Of a stretch of DNA of 55,597 nt, positions 15,787-24,576 are shown piece after piece. The translations under genes and the position numbers were made by a program. The DNA is from JAKASV01 sp964595035 (GTDB lineage: Bacteria; Babelota; Babeliae; Babelales; Vermiphilaceae). The stretch lies in the NCBI GenBank assembly GCA_964595035.1, contig CAZQNW010000001.1, forward strand, positions 1 through 55,597, in the 5' to 3' direction. Numbering within the stretch: position 1 is the first letter of the stretch; each line of letters begins with the position of its first letter. The notes below the pieces were generated by a model. That model was not told where the DNA came from and ran no database searches. It saw only the letters and a program-made list of their open reading frames with translations.

Positions 15787-16917
15787 TTATTTTGGAATGT
15801 ATTGTGTAATGATGCGCCAAATGTCTTTTATGGTAACGTAGATAAATAAGAACATGATGAGCCCCCATGATGTTAAATTAATTACGAGCCTTGCTTTATC
15901 CGGCAAGGATTTGCCTATAATTGCTTCAATGCCATAGATCATTATTTGCCCACCATCGAAAATTGGCAGTGGAATGAGATTGAGTATAGCTAAATTTATA
16001 CTAATAATAGCTAAAAATAATAAAAAGACCTTGAACCCTTTTGAAGCGCCTTGTGCGGTTGCTTTAATAATCATAACGGGACCGCCTACATTACTCATGT
16101 CTCGTTTAGCGAAAATGTATTTAAACATACATATTGTTGCTACTATATAATGGTTGGTTAGTTCGATGCCGCGTTGTATTGCTTTGATAAATGGTATGCC
16201 CGGAACTGCTACCATTGCGAATGAGGTTCCTAGGTAACCGATAGTTTTTCCGAATGCTGATTTTGTTTCTAATGGCACATGAAGAAGTATTTGTTCGCCA
16301 TTTCTTTCTATGAGGAAAGATATGGTTTTCCCACCATTATCTCGTAAAATACCTAATAATTTTTCGGTGTTGCCGTTTAATGCAGTTTCATTGGCCGCAA
16401 TTATAAGATCACCGATTTTAAGTCCTGCTTTATCTGCAGGAGATCCTGTTTCTATTGTCTCAATTTTTGGAATGGCATTAATAGGGTAGAGAAATTCTGA
16501 TTTTGGGAGTCCACACGCGAATACGTATACCATAACGAGGTAAGCAAAGATGAAATTGAATAAAATCCCTCCAGACATAATGAGGAATTTTTGATAAAAA
16601 GGGCGTACTGCGAATGATCCTGCATCGCGTGCGAAGGCCTCTTTTTGTTCGCCTTGACCTACTTCGGCGCTACCGGCTATTTCAACATAGCCACCGAAAG
16701 GAATGGTGGATATAGAAAATTCCGTTTGTCCTATTTTTTTTGAAATTAATTTTGGTCCAAATCCTATGGAGAACGACGGGGTTCTAACGCCAAAGATTTT
16801 GCACATAATGAAATGCCCACATTCATGGATAAAAATTAAAAGTGTTATTCCGAGGATACCTGCTATACCCAAAAATAAACCCTGAGAACTTATGAATAAA
16901 TTCCTAAAAACTTCCAT
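15787..16917 (-). CDS. rseP: RseP-type site-2 zinc metalloprotease (M50)
   Basis: RseP cleaves transmembrane segments of anti-sigma factors and leftover signal peptides in the inner membrane. The zinc motif HECGH lies at 31-35 in the first hydrophobic segment. A second conserved segment, NLIPLPIFDGGQ (about 313-324), supplies the third metal ligand. A PDZ domain lies between them (about 145-225; ETGSPADKAGLKIGDLI). Only one PDZ domain is evident, against two in E. coli RseP, and the length of 376 fits the shorter one-PDZ form. It stands alone on the minus strand between rplM and the str operon; the usual dxr/bamA neighbours are absent. Confidence 0.94.
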   Translation of the reverse strand: MEVFRNLFISSQGLFLGIAGILGITLLIFIHECGHFIMCKIFGVRTPSFSIGFGPKLISKKIGQTEFSISTIPFGGYVEIAGSAEVGQGEQKEAFARDAGSFAVRPFYQKFLIMSGGILFNFIFAYLVMVYVFACGLPKSEFLYPINAIPKIETIETGSPADKAGLKIGDLIIAANETALNGNTEKLLGILRDNGGKTISFLIERNGEQILLHVPLETKSAFGKTIGYLGTSFAMVAVPGIPFIKAIQRGIELTNHYIVATICMFKYIFAKRDMSNVGGPVMIIKATAQGASKGFKVFLLFLAIISINLAILNLIPLPIFDGGQIMIYGIEAIIGKSLPDKARLVINLTSWGLIMFLFIYVTIKDIWRIITQYIPK

Positions 16918-17077
16918 AGTGCCCCTTACTTAAAATGTATTGTAAATTGTTATGAAAAACTCTTAACCTTGCTACTATAAAACTATCATGAAGTTGCTGC
17001 TAAGTCTATGGATCGTGTTTATCGTGCACATGAGGACCAATTCGTTGCAGTTAAGATACTTTATCATGATTATTTTC

Positions 17078-17105
17078 TTGAAAAAAATCGCAAAAAGGGT
17101 AAAAT
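17078..17105 (+). promoter_or_regulatory. Putative promoter of the str-S10-spc-alpha operon
   Basis: TTGAAA at 17078-17083, a 16-base spacer and TAAAAT at 17100-17105. Transcription would begin near 17112 and leave a leader of about 93 bases before rpsL. The site lies inside the kinase-like relic, which fits that stretch being non-coding now. Confidence 0.55.
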
Positions 17106-17122
17106 ACTAATAAAATCTTTGC

Positions 17123-17143
17123 ACAATGTAGTCCACATTGTGG
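17123..17143 (+). other. Inverted repeat / hairpin in the str-operon leader
   Basis: CACAATGT at 17123-17130 and ACATTGTG at 17136-17143 form an 8-bp perfect stem with a 5-base loop (AGTCC). No T-run follows on the plus strand, so it is not a terminator there. It would lie at the 5' end of the rpsL mRNA and could be a stability element, an operator or a chance product of the relic frame. Confidence 0.6.
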
Positions 17144-17204
17144 CAAAAAAAGCTGCAAAGATCGTTGTATTAACGTGTTACCTTTATTAAGGGATTTTTT
17201 TATT

Positions 17205-17582
17205 ATGCCAACGATAAACCAACTATGTCGCTTTGGAAGAAGGCGCATAAAAGCCAAGACTAAAAGTCCTGCGCTCAAATCATGCCCCCAGGTTCGTGGA
17301 GTATGTACCCGTGTTTTTACAACAACTCCTAAAAAGCCAAATTCAGCTTTACGTAAGGTAGCTCGTGTAAAGTTGTCTACGGGCATTGAAGTAACTGCGT
17401 ATATTCCTGGTGAAGGACATAATTTGCAAGAACACTCCGTTGTGCTTGTTCGTGGTGGTAGGGTGCCTGACTTACCAGGTGTTCGTTATCACATCGTTCG
17501 TGGAACATTGGATGCAGCTGGGGTTGAAAAGAGAAGGCAGGCGCGTTCTATGTATGGCGCTAAAAAGCCAAAGAACACTTAA
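17205..17582 (+). CDS. rpsL: 30S ribosomal protein S12
   Basis: S12 sits at the decoding centre and affects accuracy; streptomycin-resistance changes map to it. The family core is plain: PTINQLCRFGRR, CPQVRGVCTRVFT, TTPKKPNSALRKVARVKL, HNLQEHSVVLVRGGRVPDLP, and a basic C-terminus. The start at 17205 (MPTINQ) is the family start, with AAGGG upstream; an in-frame ATG at 17175 adds ten residues that do not belong. The 125-residue length is normal. It is the first gene of the long ribosomal supercluster. Confidence 0.97.
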   Translation: MPTINQLCRFGRRRIKAKTKSPALKSCPQVRGVCTRVFTTTPKKPNSALRKVARVKLSTGIEVTAYIPGEGHNLQEHSVVLVRGGRVPDLPGVRYHIVRGTLDAAGVEKRRQARSMYGAKKPKNT

Positions 17583-17604
17583 AAATTTTTAAGAGGAAAT
17601 TACT

Positions 17605-18090
17605 ATGCCAAGGCGTAAACGAGAAGGCCTGAAAAAAAGAGAAATAGGAGTTGATCCTATTTATGGGTCAGAATTGGTCCAGAAGTTTATTAATGTCGTC
17701 ATGGAGCGAGGTAAGAAAAACCTTGCCCGAAGGATTGTTTATGACGCATTGCAAATTATGGGGGAAAAGGTTGGTGGTAATAAAGAAAAAACTTTAGAAT
17801 TATTTAGTCACTCCTTTGAGCAAATTATGCCTTTGATTGAAGTAAGGCCGCGTCGTGTAGGTGGTAGCGTCTATCAAATTCCTGTCGAGGTTGGGTATCA
17901 TAGAGGCCGGGCGTTGGCGATGAGGTGGGTAATTGATGCTGCGTCAAGTCGCACTGACAAAACAATGGGAATGAGGCTTGCTCGTGAATTAATGGAAGCT
18001 GCAGAGGGACGTGGAAATGCCGTTAAGAAAAAATTGGATGTCCACAGAATGGCTGAGGCTAATAGAGCATTTTCCCACTATGCGTGGTAA
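17605..18090 (+). CDS. rpsG: 30S ribosomal protein S7
   Basis: S7 nucleates assembly of the 30S head and contacts E-site tRNA. Seen: MPRRKREGLKKREIGVDPIY, VVMERGKKNLARRIVYDAL, VRPRRVGGSVYQIPVEV, RGRALAMRWVIDAA and ANRAFSHYAW at the end. The 161-residue length is normal for a form with the standard C-terminus. AAGAGGAAA lies upstream. It sits between rpsL and fusA as in the classic str operon. Confidence 0.97.
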   Translation: MPRRKREGLKKREIGVDPIYGSELVQKFINVVMERGKKNLARRIVYDALQIMGEKVGGNKEKTLELFSHSFEQIMPLIEVRPRRVGGSVYQIPVEVGYHRGRALAMRWVIDAASSRTDKTMGMRLARELMEAAEGRGNAVKKKLDVHRMAEANRAFSHYAW

Positions 18091-18101
18091 ATGGGGTTGA
18101 G

Positions 18102-20165
18102 ATGAGCGAGAAATTAAATAATTATCGAAATATTGGTATTGCCGCACACATCGATGCTGGTAAAACAACGGTAAGTGAACGTATTCTCTATTATACCGGC
18201 ATTTCTCATAAAATCGGTGAGGTTCATGAGGGAACGGCAACGATGGATTGGATGGAGCAGGAGCGTGAAAGAGGTATTACTATTACCTCTGCAGCAACGA
18301 CTTGTTTCTGGAAAGGGTTTCGCATAAATCTTATTGATACTCCGGGGCACGTTGACTTTACTATTGAAGTAGGACGTTCATTGCGTGTGCTTGATGGTGT
18401 AGTTGCAGTTTTTTGCGGTGTAGCTGGTGTTCAGCCTCAGTCAGAAACTGTTTGGCGTCAAGCTAATCGTTATAAAGTTCCTCGTATTATTTTTGTTAAC
18501 AAACTGGATCGTATTGGTGCTGATTATTTACGTGTCGTTTCCGATATAAACAATAAGCTTGGTGCGCGAGCAATTGCTATGCAAATGCAAGTTGGATATT
18601 CAGACGAATTCTCTGGTATCATTGACTTGTTAACGATGAAAATGGCTGAATTTACGGGTGAAATGGGATCTACGGTTACGTGGTCTGAAGTACCCAAAGA
18701 ATTTGTTGCTCAAGCTCAAGAGCTTCGCCATAAGATAGTTGAGGCTGCGGCTGATTTTGATGATGAGGTTGCAGAGAAGTTTATCAATGAAGAACCTATT
18801 TCTATCGAAGAAATTAAGCGTGGGTTACGCAAAGGCGTTATTGCAAGAAAATTGGTTTTAGCTTTTGGTGGAAGCGCTTTTAAGAATAAGGGTATTCAGC
18901 TGGTTCTTGATGCTGTCGTTGATTATTTGCCATCTCCTATTGATGTTCCTGCTATTGAAGGCGTTGATACGAAGACCGGAGAAACGGTAAGTGTCCCTTC
19001 TGAAATTGATGCGCCATTTTGTGGGTTAATTTTTAAAATTATGACGGATCCTTTTGTTGGTGTATTAAATTTCGTTCGTGTTTATTCTGGTACTTTAAAA
19101 TCTGGCTCATATGTATATAATGTGAGAACCGGTTCTAAAGAGCGTATTTCGCGTCTTATAAAAATGCATGCCAATAAGCGTGAAGAAATTACTGAAGTTC
19201 ATGCTGGTGATATTGCTGCAATGGTTGGTGTTAAAGACTCAATAACCGGCGATTCTCTGTGCAGTGAAGAGCGAATGGTCGCTCTGGAATCTATTGATAT
19301 TCCTGAAGCCGTTATTTCGACATCAATCGAGCCAAAAGATAAGTCTGATTATGAAAAAATGGGGCTTGCTTTACGTAAGTTGATGCAAGAAGATCCTTCA
19401 TTCCGTTATACCTATAATGAAGAAACAGGTCAAACGGTTATTAAGGGTATGGGCGAACTGCATTTGGAAATTATCGTTGATCGACTAAGACGAGAGCACA
19501 AAATTGATGCTGTTCAAGGTAAGCTTCAGGTTGCTTATCGTGAGACGATTCAAAAGCCTACGCGCGTTGAGGGTAAATTTATTCGTCAGTCTGGTGGACG
19601 TGGTCAATATGGTCATGTTTGGTTGGAACTTGAACCTCTCGAACGTGGAAAAGGCTACATATTTGAAAATAAGATCGTAGGTGGAACGATTCCGCGTGAA
19701 TATATTCCTGGTGTCGAAAAAGGGCTTGAAGAGTCTTTGGCTTCAGGTGTGCTTGGCGGTTATCCTGTTGTAGATATTAAAGTATCTCTTGTTGATGGTT
19801 CGTACCATGAAGTCGACTCTTCTGAAATCGCATTTAAGATTGCGGCTTCTATGGCATTCAAGTCTGGTTGCTCTCAAGCATCACCTGTGCTTTTAGAGCC
19901 AATTATGAGCGTTGAAGTCGAAACACCAGAAGAGAATATGGGCGACGTTATGGGTGATTTAAATTCACGTCGTGGAAGAATATCTGGTATGGAAGATAAA
20001 GGGGCCAGCAAGGTCATAACTGCTGAAGTGCCGCTGGGTGAAATGTTTGGATATTCCACAGATTTGCGTTCTATGACAAAAGGACGTGCTAATTACACGA
20101 TGGAATTTAAGCATTATCAAGAAGTTCCAAGTAACGTTGCTAAGGCTATTATTGAGAAGAAGTAG
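18102..20165 (+). CDS. fusA: Elongation factor G
   Basis: EF-G is the GTPase that drives translocation and, with RRF, ribosome recycling. The GTPase motifs are AHIDAGKTT (G1), ERGITITSAATT (G2), DTPGHVDF (G3) and NKLDRIGAD (G4). Domain IV has YGHVWLELEP and the C-terminal domain V has LNSRRGRISGMEDKG and FGYSTDLRSMTKGRA. The start at 18102 (MSEKLNNYRNIGIAAHID) has GGGGTTGAG upstream; the in-frame ATG at 18084 overlaps the end of rpsG and is less likely. The 687-residue length is normal. Confidence 0.97.
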   Translation: MSEKLNNYRNIGIAAHIDAGKTTVSERILYYTGISHKIGEVHEGTATMDWMEQERERGITITSAATTCFWKGFRINLIDTPGHVDFTIEVGRSLRVLDGVVAVFCGVAGVQPQSETVWRQANRYKVPRIIFVNKLDRIGADYLRVVSDINNKLGARAIAMQMQVGYSDEFSGIIDLLTMKMAEFTGEMGSTVTWSEVPKEFVAQAQELRHKIVEAAADFDDEVAEKFINEEPISIEEIKRGLRKGVIARKLVLAFGGSAFKNKGIQLVLDAVVDYLPSPIDVPAIEGVDTKTGETVSVPSEIDAPFCGLIFKIMTDPFVGVLNFVRVYSGTLKSGSYVYNVRTGSKERISRLIKMHANKREEITEVHAGDIAAMVGVKDSITGDSLCSEERMVALESIDIPEAVISTSIEPKDKSDYEKMGLALRKLMQEDPSFRYTYNEETGQTVIKGMGELHLEIIVDRLRREHKIDAVQGKLQVAYRETIQKPTRVEGKFIRQSGGRGQYGHVWLELEPLERGKGYIFENKIVGGTIPREYIPGVEKGLEESLASGVLGGYPVVDIKVSLVDGSYHEVDSSEIAFKIAASMAFKSGCSQASPVLLEPIMSVEVETPEENMGDVMGDLNSRRGRISGMEDKGASKVITAEVPLGEMFGYSTDLRSMTKGRANYTMEFKHYQEVPSNVAKAIIEKK

Positions 20166-20201
20166 ATTGTTATTTTTAGAGGTGTTTTGGGAGTAAATAC
20201 A

Positions 20202-21392
20202 ATGGCAAAAGGTGTTTTCGAACGTAAAAAACCGCATGTTAACGTTGGTACAATTGGTCACGTAGATCACGGTAAAACAACGTTAACCTCTGCAATTACG
20301 ACCTATTTAGCTGAAAAGGGTCAAGCAGAAAAGAGAACGTATGATTCTATTGATGCTGCTCCAGAAGAAAAGGCTCGTGGTATTACAATTGCGACAGCGC
20401 ATGTAGAATATGAAACGGCAAAACGTCACTATGCACATATCGACTGCCCAGGTCATGCTGACTATGTAAAAAACATGATTACCGGTGCAGCTCAAATGGA
20501 TGGTGCTATTTTGGTTGTTTCTGCGGCTGATGGTGCTATGCCTCAGACTCGTGAGCATATCGTTTTAGCAAAAAACGTTAACGTGCCTGCGTTGGTCGTT
20601 TTCTTAAATAAAGTGGATATGGTCGATGATCCTGAAATGATCGATATGGTTGAAGAAGAAGTTCGTGATTTACTAAAGAAATATGACTTTCCAGGAGATG
20701 AAATTCCATTCATCCGTGGTTCTGCTTTAAAGGCAGCTGAGGGTGATCAGGGTGAAATGGGTTATCAAGCTATCCAAAAATTGTTGGATGCATTGGATTC
20801 CTATATTCCAGAACCTAAACGTGAAATCGATAAACCTTTCTTAATGCCGGTTGAAGGTGTGTTCTCAATTTCCGGTCGTGGTACTGTTGCGACAGGTCGT
20901 ATTGAGACTGGCAAGGTTAAGGTTGGCCAAGAAGTTGAAATCATTGGATTTGGTAAAAAGGAAAAGACTACGGTTACGGGCGTTGAAATGTTCCGTAAGA
21001 TTCTTGACGAAGGTCAAGCTGGTGATAACGTAGGACTTTTACTTCGTGGTACTAAAAAGGAGGATGTTGAACGTGGTATGGTTATTGCAGCTCCAGGTTC
21101 AATTACTCCTCATAAAAAATTTAAGTGTAAAGCTTATATTTTAACCAAAGATGAAGGTGGACGTCATAGCCCGTTCTTCAATGGTTACAGACCTCAATTT
21201 TATTTTAGAACTACTGATGTTACCGGTGTGGTTACTTTAGAACCAGGCCGTGAAATGGTTATGCCAGGTGATAACGTTGAATTGTCTGTTGAATTGATTT
21301 CTCCAGTTGCTATGGACAAGGATTTACGTTTTGCAATTCGTGAAGGTGGTCGTACAGTTGGGTCTGGTATTGTAACTCAGATTATAGAATAA
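20202..21392 (+). CDS. tuf: Elongation factor Tu
   Basis: EF-Tu carries aminoacyl-tRNA to the ribosomal A site as a GTP complex. Seen: MAKGVFERKKPHVNVGTIGH, the P-loop GHVDHGKTT, DAAPEEKARGITI, DCPGHADYVKNMITG, FLNKVDMVDD, and in domains 2-3 GRGTVATGRIETG and RTTDVTGVV. The start at 20202 matches the family; an upstream in-frame ATG at 20187 adds five residues. The 396-residue length is standard. It sits between fusA and rpsJ. Confidence 0.97.
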   Translation: MAKGVFERKKPHVNVGTIGHVDHGKTTLTSAITTYLAEKGQAEKRTYDSIDAAPEEKARGITIATAHVEYETAKRHYAHIDCPGHADYVKNMITGAAQMDGAILVVSAADGAMPQTREHIVLAKNVNVPALVVFLNKVDMVDDPEMIDMVEEEVRDLLKKYDFPGDEIPFIRGSALKAAEGDQGEMGYQAIQKLLDALDSYIPEPKREIDKPFLMPVEGVFSISGRGTVATGRIETGKVKVGQEVEIIGFGKKEKTTVTGVEMFRKILDEGQAGDNVGLLLRGTKKEDVERGMVIAAPGSITPHKKFKCKAYILTKDEGGRHSPFFNGYRPQFYFRTTDVTGVVTLEPGREMVMPGDNVELSVELISPVAMDKDLRFAIREGGRTVGSGIVTQIIE

Positions 21393-21409
21393 CGTAGCTT
21401 AGGTGTTCA

Positions 21410-21715
21410 ATGAACAAGCAGAAGATTAGATTAACTTTAAAATCATATGATCATCAGCTACTAGATAAAGCTGTTAAGCTTATTGTTTCGACAGTTAAAA
21501 GGACAGGTTCGCAATTAGTGGGACCTGTCCCACTTCCAAATAAGCGTCGTTGTTTCACAGTGTTGCGTTCTCCTCACATTGATAAAAAATCGCGTGAGCA
21601 ATTCGAATTGACAACACACAGGCGTATTTTGGATATAGTAGCTCCATCCGATCAGACGATGGACGCACTGATGAAGTTGAACATATCGTCTGGCGTTGAT
21701 GTTGAGATTAAATAG
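21410..21715 (+). CDS. rpsJ: 30S ribosomal protein S10
   Basis: S10 (NusE) is part of the 30S head and also of transcription antitermination complexes. Seen: KIRLTLKSYDHQLLDKAVK, GPVPLPNKRRCFTVLRSPH and KKSREQFELTTHRRILDI. The length of 101 is normal. AGGTG lies upstream of the ATG. It opens the S10 part of the supercluster right after tuf. Confidence 0.97.
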   Translation: MNKQKIRLTLKSYDHQLLDKAVKLIVSTVKRTGSQLVGPVPLPNKRRCFTVLRSPHIDKKSREQFELTTHRRILDIVAPSDQTMDALMKLNISSGVDVEIK

Positions 21716-21732
21716 TGGTGAAAGGTCATTCA

Positions 21733-22350
21733 ATGGTTACAGGGTTCTGGGGAAAAAAGATAGGAATGACCCAGGTATTTGTTGAAGGAAAAGTAATTCC
21801 CGTAACAGTAATTGATGCTGGTAATTGGTTTATTACTAATATTCGCACAAAAGATCGTGATGGGTACAATGCGATCCAAGTAGGGTATTTAAAGGATAGG
21901 TATATTGGGGAGTCTTTTTCAGTAGATTGGCTGAGAAACTTGAAAAAATACTTTTCTTTTGTTCGTGAAGTTAAAGTTGAAGGTGATATGCCTGAGTTAT
22001 CATTAGGGCAGCCTGCTGATGCATTTACTTTCTTTCAACAAGGTGACAAGGTTGATGTTTCTGGTATGACAAAGGGTTGTGGCTTTGCTGGTGTAGTAAG
22101 AAGACATCGTTTTGCGGGCCCTCCAGGAAGTCATGGTTCTAATATGGGAAATAAACCTGGATCGTTAAGCTTTATGCGTCGTCAAGGTCGTATTATTAAA
22201 GGTAAGCGTATGCCTGGTCATATGGGCGATGTTTGGCGTATGATGCGTAATCTTCAGGTTGTTAGAGTAGAGCCAGAAGCAGGGGTTGTGTTGGTTAAAG
22301 GTGCAGTGCCAGGAAAAGCCGGCTCGTTCTTGCGAGTGCTCAAGGCATAG
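21733..22350 (+). CDS. rplC: 50S ribosomal protein L3
   Basis: L3 is an early 50S assembly protein whose loop reaches towards the peptidyl transferase centre. Seen: GFWGKKIGMTQVF near the N-terminus, KGCGFAGVVRRHRFAGPP, GSHGSNMGNKPGS and GKRMPGHMGD. I start at ATG 21733, which has AAAGG 8 bases upstream and gives the usual 205 residues; in-frame GTGs at 21715 and 21718 overlap the end of rpsJ. Confidence 0.96.
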   Translation: MVTGFWGKKIGMTQVFVEGKVIPVTVIDAGNWFITNIRTKDRDGYNAIQVGYLKDRYIGESFSVDWLRNLKKYFSFVREVKVEGDMPELSLGQPADAFTFFQQGDKVDVSGMTKGCGFAGVVRRHRFAGPPGSHGSNMGNKPGSLSFMRRQGRIIKGKRMPGHMGDVWRMMRNLQVVRVEPEAGVVLVKGAVPGKAGSFLRVLKA

Positions 22351-22369
22351 CTAAAGTTAGGTGAACAGA

Positions 22370-23017
22370 ATGTCTAAAGTGCAAGAAATGCAAAATGATA
22401 TTGCAAAAAACGTTTCCTTGCAGGACTTAGGTCTAGATAGCTCTGCTAAGAAACTTGTATCGGAGCGCGGTTTTTCGATGGTAATCCGCACATTGTTGCA
22501 AAATTGGCGACAAGGTACAGTTGCGTGTAAAGAGCGTGGTGATGTTGTTTCTAGGTCCAATAAAAAGCCTTGGAAACAAAAAGGAACTGGTCGTGCTCGT
22601 GCAGGGTCTCCCCGTTCTCCTATTTGGAGAGGCGGTGGTGTAACATTTGGTCCTCATGCGCGAACTCGTACTTTAAGTGTACCTGCTCAATTAAAAAGAA
22701 ATGTTTGCAATAATCTTCTTTTTGATTTTATTGAGAATAATAGTGTTTTTTGTTTGAATTGGCAGCTCGAAGGGGATAAACCTCAAACATCTGCTGTTTA
22801 CAACATACTTAAATCTGCATCGTTAGCAGGAAAAAAGATTGTATTGTTTGTTTCTGTTGATGATGTGTTAATGCATGCCTCATGTATTAATATCCCTGGT
22901 ATTAAATTGTTATCATTTGATCAATCTAATGCATATGACCTGGCAGACAGTGATTGTTGGGTGTTTATGCAAAAAGATATTGATCTTTTTAAGGAAATGG
23001 TTGCGCAATGGATTTAA
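22370..23017 (+). CDS. rplD: 50S ribosomal protein L4
   Basis: L4 binds 23S rRNA, lines the exit tunnel and in some bacteria represses the S10 operon. Seen: RQGTVACKERGDVVSRSNKK, PWKQKGTGRARAGSPRSPIW and GGGVTFGPHARTR. The 215-residue length is normal. The ATG at 22370 has AGGTGA upstream; a GTG at 22361 is possible. Its last ten bases overlap rplW. Confidence 0.95.
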   Translation: MSKVQEMQNDIAKNVSLQDLGLDSSAKKLVSERGFSMVIRTLLQNWRQGTVACKERGDVVSRSNKKPWKQKGTGRARAGSPRSPIWRGGGVTFGPHARTRTLSVPAQLKRNVCNNLLFDFIENNSVFCLNWQLEGDKPQTSAVYNILKSASLAGKKIVLFVSVDDVLMHASCINIPGIKLLSFDQSNAYDLADSDCWVFMQKDIDLFKEMVAQWI

Positions 23018-23349
23018 GTATATATGACATTATCCAAGGCCCTGTAGTTACCGACAAGGCTTTTCGGTTAAATCAAAACCAAAAGAAACTTGTTTTGCGA
23101 GTTCATCCAAAAGCAAACAAACCATTGGTTGCGGAAGCTCTTGAAAAGTTATTTGATGTTAAGGTTGATAATGTTCGCATTATTGTTCGTAAAGGCAAGT
23201 TTCGCAAGTCACGTCGAGGACGTGTAATGACTCAAGGTGCCACGATCAAAAAGGCGATTGTTACCTTAGCTACGGGGCATAGTCTTGATCTATTTGATCA
23301 AGCTGGTAAAGTTTCCGCTTTGGCAGAAAAAGAGACAAAAGCTGAATAA
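23008..23349 (+). CDS. rplW: 50S ribosomal protein L23
   Basis: L23 lies at the tunnel exit and docks trigger factor and SRP. Seen: IIQGPVVTDKAFRLNQNQKK, VLRVHPKANKPLVAEALEKL and FDVKVDNVRIIVRKGKFRK. The 113 residues include a short acidic tail. It overlaps the end of rplD by ten bases, which suggests translational coupling. The ribosome binding site (AAGGAAA) lies inside rplD. Confidence 0.95.
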   Translation: MDLSIYDIIQGPVVTDKAFRLNQNQKKLVLRVHPKANKPLVAEALEKLFDVKVDNVRIIVRKGKFRKSRRGRVMTQGATIKKAIVTLATGHSLDLFDQAGKVSALAEKETKAE

Positions 23350-23366
23350 TCAGGTAGGGATTTGCA

Positions 23367-24188
23367 ATGGCAATAATAAGTAGAAAACCACGAAATTCAT
23401 CGTTGCGTTTTCAGAGTTTTTTAAGTTCTAATGATATAACGCACGATAAGCCTGAACGTTCGCTTGTAACTGGTTTACGTCGGAAAGGTGGTCGTAACTC
23501 TTATGGTCGTATTACTGTACGTCATAGAGGTGGTGGTGCGTTAACTAAATATCGCATTGTAGATTTTAAGCGTACTGTGCGTGATATACCCGGAAAAGTT
23601 ACGACAGTTGAGTATGATCCTAATCGTAATGTTCGTGTTGGCTTGATCGTATTCAAAAATGGTGCAAAAACTTATAATATTTTGCCTGAAGGTGTCCAAA
23701 TTGGTATGGATATTATGGCTGGAGTTAATGCTGAGGTTCGTATTGGCAATTCTATGCCTTTACGTAATATACCTGTAGGTTTTACAGTATATAATATCGA
23801 AATTACTCCGGGTTCTGGCGGAAAATTTGCACGCAGTGCGGGTACATCTGCCCAGTTGGTGGCAAAAGATGACTCTTATGCAACCCTTAAAATGCCATCA
23901 AGTGAAATTAGAATGGTACCTTTGGATTGTTGGGCGTCTATTGGTGTTTTAGGAAATGCTGATTACAAAAATATCAACTGGGGTAAGGCAGGAAGGACTC
24001 GCCATCGTGGATTTAGACCATCAGTTCGTGGTATGGCGATGAATCCTGTTGACCATCCACACGGTGGTGGTGAGGGCCGATCAAAATCTGGATCACATCC
24101 AATGACTCCATGGGGTAAGGGTTGTAAAGGAACCAAGACTCGTGTGAGAAAGAATTTATTGATTTTAAAGAGACGTAAGGATAAATAG
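23367..24188 (+). CDS. rplB: 50S ribosomal protein L2
   Basis: L2 is one of the most conserved 50S proteins and is needed for subunit association and peptidyl transfer. Seen: KGGRNSYGRITVRHRGGGA, YRIVDFKRT, AKTYNILPEGVQIGM, GSGGKFARSAGTSAQLV, RPSVRGMAMNPVDHPHGGGE and a basic tail. The 273-residue length is standard. Confidence 0.97.
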   Translation: MAIISRKPRNSSLRFQSFLSSNDITHDKPERSLVTGLRRKGGRNSYGRITVRHRGGGALTKYRIVDFKRTVRDIPGKVTTVEYDPNRNVRVGLIVFKNGAKTYNILPEGVQIGMDIMAGVNAEVRIGNSMPLRNIPVGFTVYNIEITPGSGGKFARSAGTSAQLVAKDDSYATLKMPSSEIRMVPLDCWASIGVLGNADYKNINWGKAGRTRHRGFRPSVRGMAMNPVDHPHGGGEGRSKSGSHPMTPWGKGCKGTKTRVRKNLLILKRRKDK

Positions 24189-24205
24189 TTTAAACAGGTG
24201 TAACT

Positions 24206-24493
24206 ATGACAAGATCGGCTAAAAAAGGTCCATATGTACAACCGTCGCTTCAGGATAAGATTTCAAAAATGAGAGCGAGCGGCAAAAAAGAAGTTATAAA
24301 AACTTGGTCCCGCAGGAGTATGATTACGCCTGAGTTTATAGGGTTGACTTTTGCAATACATAATGGAAAAAAATTTGTATCGGTGTTTGTTTCTGAGAAT
24401 ATGGTAGGACATTATCTTGGAGAATTTGCACCAACAAGGACATTTAGGTTGCATAGTGGCCAACGAAAAGCTGGTGCGGAACAGCCTTCATAA
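24206..24493 (+). CDS. rpsS: 30S ribosomal protein S19
   Basis: S19 is in the 30S head near the A-site finger. Seen: TRSAKKGPYVQPSLQDKI, KTWSRRSMITPEFIGLTF, HNGKKFVSVFVSENMVGHYL and GEFAPTRTFRLHSG. The 95-residue length is normal. An 84-base AT-rich gap follows before rplV, unusually long for this cluster; no clear promoter or hairpin was found there. Confidence 0.96.
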   Translation: MTRSAKKGPYVQPSLQDKISKMRASGKKEVIKTWSRRSMITPEFIGLTFAIHNGKKFVSVFVSENMVGHYLGEFAPTRTFRLHSGQRKAGAEQPS

Positions 24494-24576
24494 AAAAGGT
24501 TGCTTCTGGCCGATATTTTGGTAAACTATACAATTAATAATTAAATTAATTTAATGTGTAACATGAGGTTTCATCC

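Larger units (their letters stand above)
16981..17190 (+). pseudogene. Probable relic of a Ser/Thr protein-kinase N-lobe
   Basis: An open frame begins after the TAA at 16978-16980 and ends at 17190. It reads like a decayed bacterial Hanks-type kinase: MDRVYRAHEDQFVAVKIL matches the end of the glycine-rich loop plus the VAxK lysine strand, and ILIKSLHNVVHIV matches the subdomain IV pattern (LxHxNVVxI). The loop glycines are gone (AAKSMDRVY where GxGGMGxVY is expected), helix C lacks a clear Glu, and the frame ends right after subdomain IV. No ribosome binding site is seen. I take it as a degraded fragment; a chance resemblance in a 60-codon frame is the alternative. Confidence 0.4.

Noticed and set aside
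24494..24576. Possible internal promoter between rpsS and rplV
   Set aside because: AT-rich with a TATACA-like element, but no -35 at acceptable spacing.
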